Assembly: GCF_000455265.1 (NCBI RefSeq)
Contig: NZ_HG005143.1
Coordinates: forward strand, 237,362 to 301,361
Source: Paenibacillus antibioticophila
Lineage (GTDB): Bacteria; Bacillota; Bacilli; Paenibacillales; Paenibacillaceae
Direction of reading: 5' to 3'
Length of the DNA: 64,000 nucleotides
In this document: positions 58,913-64,000 of the stretch, one piece after another
Layout: each line of letters opens with the position of its first letter
How positions within the stretch are numbered: position 1 is the stretch's first letter
Translations under genes and position numbers: made by a program
Notes under the pieces: model-generated
Seen by the model: only the letters and a program-made list of their open reading frames with translations
The model's database searches: none
Told to the model about the DNA's origin: nothing

Positions 58913-59536
58913 CTACCTGTAGGCCACTTCCGTAAACACGTTAGATATCCGGTACCAGATCCAGTCCAACGCCTGATCAATGCTCTTGATCTCTCCGGCG
59001 ATATGCGCCGTGGATGCCTGATAGTAGGAACCATCAATGACGGTCAAATTTCCCTGTACCTCTCCCAAAATCTGTACATCGCCATTCTCTATAGTAAGAT
59101 TCCCGGCAATGCTTGCTCCTTCAGGGACGGTAACCGTCTTCCCCTCAATAATAAGCTGATTCTGATTGGATTCCGCGGTCTTGACCACCAGATCCTCCGC
59201 TCTATCCCACATGGATACTGCACTGAACAGCATAACCACCAGAAATAGCGCGGCCGCTGTAAGCGCAGGATGACGTCTCACCCATTTGGGAAAAGGCTGC
59301 CGGTCATACTGCCTTGGAATCTGATCCATAATCCTGTCGACAAGCTCATCATCCGTCTTGATCGCCGTGTGCTTGATTGTGGCGAACATGAGCATCTCTG
59401 TCTGTTCCAACTCCCGATACAGGGCGTTGCATGAGGGGCAGGCCTGCAAATGCTGCTTAAGCTCCAAGGCCTGCTCATGCGGCAAATCATCATCCAGAAA
59501 ATCATGCATCAATGAGGAGGCTTGTTTGCAATCCAT
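58913..59536 (-). CDS. rsiW: Anti-sigma-W factor RsiW-like
   Basis: A 207-residue membrane protein that holds SigW inactive. The zinc-binding anti-sigma domain (HLQACPSC, residues near 30-37, with an earlier histidine) is followed by one membrane helix (ALTAAALFLVVMLFSAVSMW, near 95) and an outer domain with TVPEGASIAGNLTIENGDV, a bactofilin-like repeat pattern. The ATG at 59536 follows AAAGGA. Cleavage of the outer part by proteases would release SigW under envelope stress. The beta-helix-like outer part is unusual compared with my recollection of the B. subtilis protein. Confidence 0.88.
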   Translation of the reverse strand: MDCKQASSLMHDFLDDDLPHEQALELKQHLQACPSCNALYRELEQTEMLMFATIKHTAIKTDDELVDRIMDQIPRQYDRQPFPKWVRRHPALTAAALFLVVMLFSAVSMWDRAEDLVVKTAESNQNQLIIEGKTVTVPEGASIAGNLTIENGDVQILGEVQGNLTVIDGSYYQASTAHIAGEIKSIDQALDWIWYRISNVFTEVAYR

Positions 59537-59635
59537 ATTAGCCAATCCTTTCTCAGTATCAATCTATGGCAGCCAACGTTCTGTCCATTGGCATAGTCGT
59601 CCTACCTAACATTACGTAACACAAAATTAAGCGTT

Positions 59636-60229
59636 TCATAAAAATTTATGCTCCAGCTTCTTCCGCAAAAATTCCCGTCCACGATGGACCCTAGTCTTCA
59701 CCGTAGTAACCGGCATCTCCAGCACATCACTGATCTCTTGCAGCGACAGCTCCTGCAAATACCTCAGGATGATTACCGATTTATACTTGGCCGGCAAGCC
59801 TTCGATGGCCTTGTGAATCGTCTGCTGGGTCTCCGAGAGCAAGTATTCCGTCTCCGGCGTCCGGTCATCTCCAGGAATGAGCGCATATCCGTCTACCCCA
59901 TCCTGATCATTCATTCCCGCATCAAGATAGTAATTGGGCTTGCGCTTTCGCAGCCGGTCTATACACAGATTTGTCGCAATCCGGTAGATCCAGGTCGAGA
60001 ACTTCTGCTTATCATCATATCGGTCAAAATTTTTATATACGCGCAAAAAAGTCTCCTGGACAATATCTTCAGCCTCATGTCGATTCGACAGCATCCGATA
60101 GGCCAAGTGAAATATCTTGTCCTTGTACAACTCAACGAGCTCGGCAAAGGCTGTCTGTTCACCCTTACGGGCCAGCTTAACCAATCTCGCCTCAAAATGT
60201 TCCACCACGATCATTTCCCCCATATCCAT
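59636..60229 (-). CDS. sigW: RNA polymerase sigma factor SigW
   Basis: A 197-residue ECF sigma factor controlling envelope-stress genes. Region 2 reads AFAELVELYKDKIFHLAYRM then LSNRHEAEDIVQETFLRVY, and region 4 LPAKYKSVIILRYLQELSLQ then EISDVLEMPVTTVKTRVHRG, both close to the SigW type. The exact start is uncertain: ATGs at 60229, 60223 and 60214 are in frame. Its gene neighbourhood supports the name. No SigW-type autoregulatory promoter (TGAAAC-CGTA) was recognised upstream. Confidence 0.92.
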   Translation of the reverse strand: MDMGEMIVVEHFEARLVKLARKGEQTAFAELVELYKDKIFHLAYRMLSNRHEAEDIVQETFLRVYKNFDRYDDKQKFSTWIYRIATNLCIDRLRKRKPNYYLDAGMNDQDGVDGYALIPGDDRTPETEYLLSETQQTIHKAIEGLPAKYKSVIILRYLQELSLQEISDVLEMPVTTVKTRVHRGREFLRKKLEHKFL

Positions 60230-60378
60230 GGATGGGCTTTTTCGGGATTCCTACCTGCCTTGCGCTCCGCTTCCCTAGCCCTTGCGCGGCACCTTGCGCC
60301 TGCGGCACTTCATTCAAATGTTAATTCAACTGTCACGAAATTGCAATAACCTTCACATACATTCCCTCTGGAGTCCCG

Positions 60379-60411
60379 CAAAAAAAACAGACCCGCTCAT
60401 TCCTGAACGGG
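60379..60411 (-). terminator. Terminator of ppc
   Basis: On the minus strand CCCGTTCA-GGAA-TGAGCGGG forms a stem, followed after four bases by TTTTTTTT, about 60 bases past the ppc stop codon. Confidence 0.85.
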
Positions 60412-60468
60412 CCCGGGCTTCAGCTATGCTTGTTTCATGCGCTATTGCTTTTTGATTTGTCTCGGGTA

Positions 60469-63267
60469 TCAGCCTGTATTGCGAAGGCCGGCTGCAATTC
60501 CGTTAATGGTCAGCAGAACCTCTCTCAACAGGACCGAATCATTGCGACCCAACTCCCGCGCTGCGCGCAGCTCGCTTAACAGCTTCACCTGCATATAGCT
60601 GAGCGGATCTACATAAGGATTACGCTGACGAATCGACTCCTGAAGGTCAGGAGCATTCTCCAGAATATCCGACAATCCGGTAATCTTCAAGATCATATCC
60701 TTCGTAAGATGGAACTCCTCCTCAATTTGCCGGAAGATTCGTTCCTTATAGTCCTCTTCTCCGCACATTTGAGCATATTCCTCTGCAATGACAAGGTCCG
60801 CCTTAATGACCGCAAATTGCAAGGTATCGATCAAGGATTTGAAGAAGACCGAGTTCTTGTACATATCTTGGAGGACCTTAAGATTCTCTTCCTTCCCTTG
60901 ATAGTACGTATTAAGTCCTGTACCTGCCGCGTACCAAGCAGGGAACAGATAACGGCTCTGCGTCCAGGCGAATACCCATGGAATTGCCCGCAGGTCTTCA
61001 AATCGGTCACTATTCTTACGTTTGGATGGACGCGATCCGATATTCAATTCCCCAACCTCGATCAATGGAGTGGATTCTCTGAAGAACTTCAGGAAGTCCG
61101 GCTCCCGGAAGACCAAATCCTGATACTTCTCCAGGGAAGTCTCCGAGATTCCTGCGATGATCTCATCCCATTGATCCTCTTTTTCGGTGCCATTCTCCTC
61201 ATGAACCTTGGCTTGAATCGCAGCTGTAATCAGAGCAGAGGTTGCTGTCTCCAGGCTACGATAAGCGATTCCCCGCAGCGAGTAGCGGGAGGAGATGACT
61301 TCCCCTTGCTCCGTAATTTTGATCCCTCCGCCGATAGTCTCCGGCGGCTGAACAAGAATACTGCGGTTAAGCGGCATTCCACCGCGCCCGAGCGCTCCTC
61401 CACGGCCATGGAAGAACTTCAGCTTCACGCCAAACTCCTTCCCAGCTGCCGTAATCTGCTTCAACGCCACACGAAGCTCCCAGTTTGCCGTTACTACGCC
61501 GCCATCCTTGTTGCTGTCGGAATACCCCAGCATAATCTCCTGCAGGTCCTTCATGGCTGCTACAGATTGGCGATAGACCGGCATACTGAACAGTCTGCGC
61601 ATAATATCAGGGGCTGCATGCAGATCGTCGATCGTCTCGAAGAGCGGAACCGATTGAAGCGTACAAATGACTTTGCCATCGGCTTCTTTTCTGAACAGTC
61701 CAACCTCTTTGGCAAATACCATAACCTCCAGAATATCGCTTGCCGCTTCCGTCATACTGATCAGATAGCTTGTGATACACTGAGTGCCGAATTCCTTCTG
61801 TGCATTGAAAATAGTACGGTATACGTTCAGACATTCCTTCGTGCTGTCACTATATTCCTGATAAGAAGAGGTTAGCGGTCTAGGATCATTCAGCAGCCGC
61901 TCCAGCAGCTCCAGCTTGGCTTCCTCTTCGAGCTCTGCGTAGTTGCTGACAATATTCATATTGGCCAACACTTCAGTCATGGCGTTCTCATGCTCTTTGC
62001 TATGCTGCCGGATATCCAGGGTCGCCGTATGGAAGCCAAACAGCTCCACTTGCCGAATAATCTTGTTCAGATGAGTATCCGCTACATAATCCGCGTAGTG
62101 ATGCCGGAGACTGCGGTCAATGACTTTAAGGTCCTCGATCAAGCCATTCACATCGTAAAAGCTCTCCCGGCTATCCTTTTTCCCGGAATCAAGCACCATG
62201 TGCAGCTTCTCCGTCATATACGTAAGCTTAACACGGTAAGGCTCTTTATCATTGTTCCATACCGATGTCTTCAGCAGCTTTACTTGCAGGCGATCGCGCT
62301 GAATCGAAGCCATCAGCTCATCCGATACATCCACAATGCTGGTGCTGAAGCTCAAATACTTGAACAGCTCCGACAACAGATTCTGATACTCGCGGATGAC
62401 CAGCTTGCGCTGCATCTTCAGCGTCTGCCAGGTTACATCAGCGGTTACGGACGGATTCCCGTCCCGGTCGCCTCCAATCCAGGAGCCAAACCGCAGATAA
62501 GCAGGAACATGCCATAGATGCTCCGGATAGTATTTGCTCAGACATCGTTCAAGCTCTTGATATACCTCAGGCAAGACATGGAATAAGGTTTCGTGAAAAT
62601 AGTACATTCCGTTTCTGACTTCATCCAGTACCGTAGGCTTGCGGTCACGCAGCTCGTCTGTCTGCCAAAGCGTGATAACCTCATTCAGCAGCTTCTCCCG
62701 TAACTGCTCCCGCTCGCGGTAAGTCAGTGTCGGGTTATCCAGCTGCATCACATCATCGGCAATCCGTTTATGGATGTCGAGAATGGCGCGGCGCATCGCC
62801 TCCGTTGGGTGGGCTGTCATAACCAGCTCCAGTGACATCCCCTCCAGAACCTCCTGGGCTTCACTGAAGTTAAAGCCATGCTCCTTCAAATCTCTTACCG
62901 CTGCCTCGATAGACCCAAACTGTACGGCGTCTCCTGCAGAGCGCTCGTAATCTCTTTTACGGCGAATCCGGTGATTTTGCTCAGCAATATTTACCAGTTG
63001 AAAATAGATGGCAAATGCACGGATGACCTGATGCCGGATATCCGGTTCTAGCGAATTGATCATGCTCTTGAACTCGTCATGCAATTCCGGCATAAACATT
63101 GCTCTTAAGGACTTACTCGCTTCACGAATCTTCTCGACAATATCTAAGAGCTCATTACCGCCCTGGTGAACAAGGACCTCTCCCAGAATATTGCCCAAAA
63201 AACGTATATCGCGTCGTAAAAGGTTATTTGAGTTCGTTTTACCGGCTGCTACTGCTACTTCCGTCAT
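60469..63267 (-). CDS. ppc: Phosphoenolpyruvate carboxylase
   Basis: A 932-residue enzyme adding bicarbonate to phosphoenolpyruvate to give oxaloacetate, replenishing the TCA cycle. The motifs VMTAHPTEAMRR (catalytic His), GSWIGGDRDGNPSV, ImLGYSDSNKDGG-type site, FFHGRGGALGRGG and the C-terminal RNPYVDPLSYMQVKLL and NGIAAGLRNTG are all present. GGGGGAGA precedes the ATG. It is monocistronic. Confidence 0.98.
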   Translation of the reverse strand: MTEVAVAAGKTNSNNLLRRDIRFLGNILGEVLVHQGGNELLDIVEKIREASKSLRAMFMPELHDEFKSMINSLEPDIRHQVIRAFAIYFQLVNIAEQNHRIRRKRDYERSAGDAVQFGSIEAAVRDLKEHGFNFSEAQEVLEGMSLELVMTAHPTEAMRRAILDIHKRIADDVMQLDNPTLTYREREQLREKLLNEVITLWQTDELRDRKPTVLDEVRNGMYYFHETLFHVLPEVYQELERCLSKYYPEHLWHVPAYLRFGSWIGGDRDGNPSVTADVTWQTLKMQRKLVIREYQNLLSELFKYLSFSTSIVDVSDELMASIQRDRLQVKLLKTSVWNNDKEPYRVKLTYMTEKLHMVLDSGKKDSRESFYDVNGLIEDLKVIDRSLRHHYADYVADTHLNKIIRQVELFGFHTATLDIRQHSKEHENAMTEVLANMNIVSNYAELEEEAKLELLERLLNDPRPLTSSYQEYSDSTKECLNVYRTIFNAQKEFGTQCITSYLISMTEAASDILEVMVFAKEVGLFRKEADGKVICTLQSVPLFETIDDLHAAPDIMRRLFSMPVYRQSVAAMKDLQEIMLGYSDSNKDGGVVTANWELRVALKQITAAGKEFGVKLKFFHGRGGALGRGGMPLNRSILVQPPETIGGGIKITEQGEVISSRYSLRGIAYRSLETATSALITAAIQAKVHEENGTEKEDQWDEIIAGISETSLEKYQDLVFREPDFLKFFRESTPLIEVGELNIGSRPSKRKNSDRFEDLRAIPWVFAWTQSRYLFPAWYAAGTGLNTYYQGKEENLKVLQDMYKNSVFFKSLIDTLQFAVIKADLVIAEEYAQMCGEEDYKERIFRQIEEEFHLTKDMILKITGLSDILENAPDLQESIRQRNPYVDPLSYMQVKLLSELRAARELGRNDSVLLREVLLTINGIAAGLRNTG

Positions 63268-63433
63268 AGCTCTCCCCCATTTCGTCCCTATTCCATCTCA
63301 AGATGCCTTCCTAACATAATACAATAAACTTCCCTGAAAATCTTCACTTTATTTGTAAGTTTTCTATGCACCTTTATTCACCCTAACACGGTGAAGCAAT
63401 AAAATGCAAGGATAAAAAAAAGCTTGGTTATAA

Positions 63434-63461
63434 CAAAAAACACCATCTTTATGATGATGTT
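63434..63461 (-). terminator. Terminator of the tRNA cluster
   Basis: On the minus strand CATCATC-ATAAA-GATGGTG forms a hairpin followed by TTTTTTG, shortly after the last tRNA gene. The gap from here to the ppc start (63267) shows nothing else. Confidence 0.7.
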
Positions 63462-63472
63462 GCATGAATTAA

Positions 63473-63546
63473 TGGAGCGGGTGATGGGAATCGAACCCAC
63501 GCTACCAGCTTGGAAGGCTGGAGTTCTACCATTGAACTACACCCGC
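63473..63546 (-). tRNA. tRNA-Gly (anticodon TCC)
   Basis: A 74-base cloverleaf including encoded CCA. The anticodon loop is CTTCCAA (TCC), the acceptor GCGGGTG pairs with CACCCGC, and the T-arm contains GGTTCGATTCC. Confidence 0.97.
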
Positions 63547-63555
63547 AGCATATAA

Positions 63556-63632
63556 TGGTCGGGACGACACGATTTGAACATGCGACCCCCTGGTCCCAAA
63601 CCAGGTGCTCTACCAAGCTGAGCTACGTCCCG
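63556..63632 (-). tRNA. tRNA-Pro (anticodon TGG)
   Basis: A 77-base cloverleaf with encoded CCA. The anticodon loop is TTTGGGA (TGG), acceptor CGGGACG/CGTCCCG, T-loop TTCAAAT. Confidence 0.97.
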
Positions 63633-63666
63633 ACATTAAAGTATACAGCACTTATAAAATTAAAAG

Positions 63667-63743
63667 TGGCGCGCCCTAAGAGATTCGAACTCCTGACCTT
63701 TTGATTCGTAGTCAAACGCTCTATCCAGCTGAGCTAAGGGCGC
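63667..63743 (-). tRNA. tRNA-Arg (anticodon ACG)
   Basis: A 77-base cloverleaf with encoded CCA. The anticodon loop is CTACGAA (ACG, wobble A expected to become inosine), acceptor GCGCCCT/AGGGCGC. Confidence 0.97.
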
Positions 63744-63749
63744 GTACTA

Positions 63750-63824
63750 TGGAGCGGACGACGGGAATCGAACCCGCGACCCTCGCCTTGGCAAGGCGAT
63801 GCTCTACCGCTGAGCCACGTCCGC
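63750..63824 (-). tRNA. tRNA-Gly (anticodon GCC)
   Basis: A 75-base cloverleaf with encoded CCA. The anticodon loop is TTGCCAA (GCC), acceptor GCGGACG/CGTCCGC, T-arm GGTTCGATTCC. Confidence 0.97.
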
Positions 63825-63827
63825 AAA

Positions 63828-63911
63828 TGGTGCGCGTGGAGGGACTTGAACCCCCACGTCAAAGACGCTAGATCCTAAGTCTAGTGCGTCTGCCAATTCC
63901 GCCACACGCGC
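63828..63911 (-). tRNA. tRNA-Leu (anticodon TAG)
   Basis: An 84-base class II tRNA with encoded CCA. The anticodon loop is CTTAGGA (TAG), the long variable arm is CGTCTTTGACG, and the acceptor is GCGCGTG/CACGCGC. Confidence 0.97.
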
Positions 63912-63922
63912 ACTTTGAAAAG

Positions 63923-63995
63923 TGAGCCATGAAGGACTCGAACCTTCGACACCCTGATTAAAAGTCAGGTGCTCTACCAACTGAGCTAATGGCTC
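63923..63995 (-). tRNA. tRNA-Lys (anticodon TTT)
   Basis: A 73-base cloverleaf, anticodon loop CTTTTAA (TTT), acceptor GAGCCAT/ATGGCTC. The 3' end is followed by CTTTTC, so CCA is not encoded and must be added by the CCA-adding enzyme, unlike the other five tRNAs here. It is the first tRNA of the cluster visible in the window. Confidence 0.96.
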
Positions 63996-64000
63996 ATAGC

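Noticed and set aside
1..64000. CRISPR array, rRNA operon, prophage or complete insertion sequence
   Set aside because: No regularly spaced repeats, no rRNA sequence, no phage structural genes and no transposase were found; the only mobile-type features are short inverted-repeat units.

Overview
The window looks like a chromosomal segment of a low-to-moderate-GC Firmicute of the order Bacillales, most likely Paenibacillus or a close relative. The evidence is the sigW-rsiW-cdaA-cdaR-glmM-glmS gene order with a glmS ribozyme, the YesM/YesN-type two-component system, several LplB/LplC/LipO-type sugar ABC transporters, the Shine-Dalgarno sequences, and a tRNA cluster.

Positions 1-31000 form a sugar catabolism region that I read as specialised for fructosides. 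Its left part (1-8555, minus strand) runs ROK fructokinase, YesN-like regulator, YesM-like sensor kinase, solute-binding lipoprotein, two permeases, and a GH172 enzyme cut by the window edge. A plus-strand operon diverges from it (8814-15662): GH32-like enzyme, binding lipoprotein, two permeases, GH172, LacI-type regulator. A third, minus-strand operon (29147 down to 17646) encodes two permeases, a binding lipoprotein, a PfkB sugar kinase fused to a GH32 fructosidase, a LamG-GH32 protein with a WMNEP motif, a long GH172 and another GH32-like enzyme. A second LacI regulator (29302-30270) sits upstream. No hydrolase has a signal peptide, so intact oligosaccharides are probably imported and then cut and phosphorylated in the cytoplasm. 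GH172 acting on alpha-fructofuranosyl (or D-arabinofuranosyl) bonds, GH32 acting on beta-fructosyl bonds and two kinases likely to act on fructose together suggest difructose dianhydrides or fructo-oligosaccharides as substrates.

Positions 15781-17470 interrupt this with a GNAT acetyltransferase, an Asp23/Gls24 protein and a TetR regulator. Positions 30300-31080 are a decayed intergenic zone: a small inverted-repeat element inside the leader of the second lacI-type gene, a frameshifted XRE regulator, and short repeats. Next come an ECF sigma/anti-sigma pair, a Phd-Uma2 fusion gene with its own operators, an SstT-like transporter, a deletion remnant of an FAD oxidoreductase and a PanE/ApbA reductase.

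Positions 36922-47285 are visibly more AT-rich. They form a second system: GT2, GtrA-like flippase, GH2, small membrane protein, membrane-anchored GH3 and lipoprotein on the minus strand, divergent from an AgrA/AgrC-like LytTR two-component pair on the plus strand. I infer a regulated cell-surface glycan module. Positions 47400-52400 hold small accessory genes (lipoprotein, three SRPBCC proteins, rifampin ADP-ribosyltransferase, VOC protein, ArsR regulator, GNAT pseudogene).

Positions 52413-63995 are core genome on the minus strand: glmS with its ribozyme, glmM, cdaR, cdaA, rsiW, sigW, ppc and six tRNA genes.
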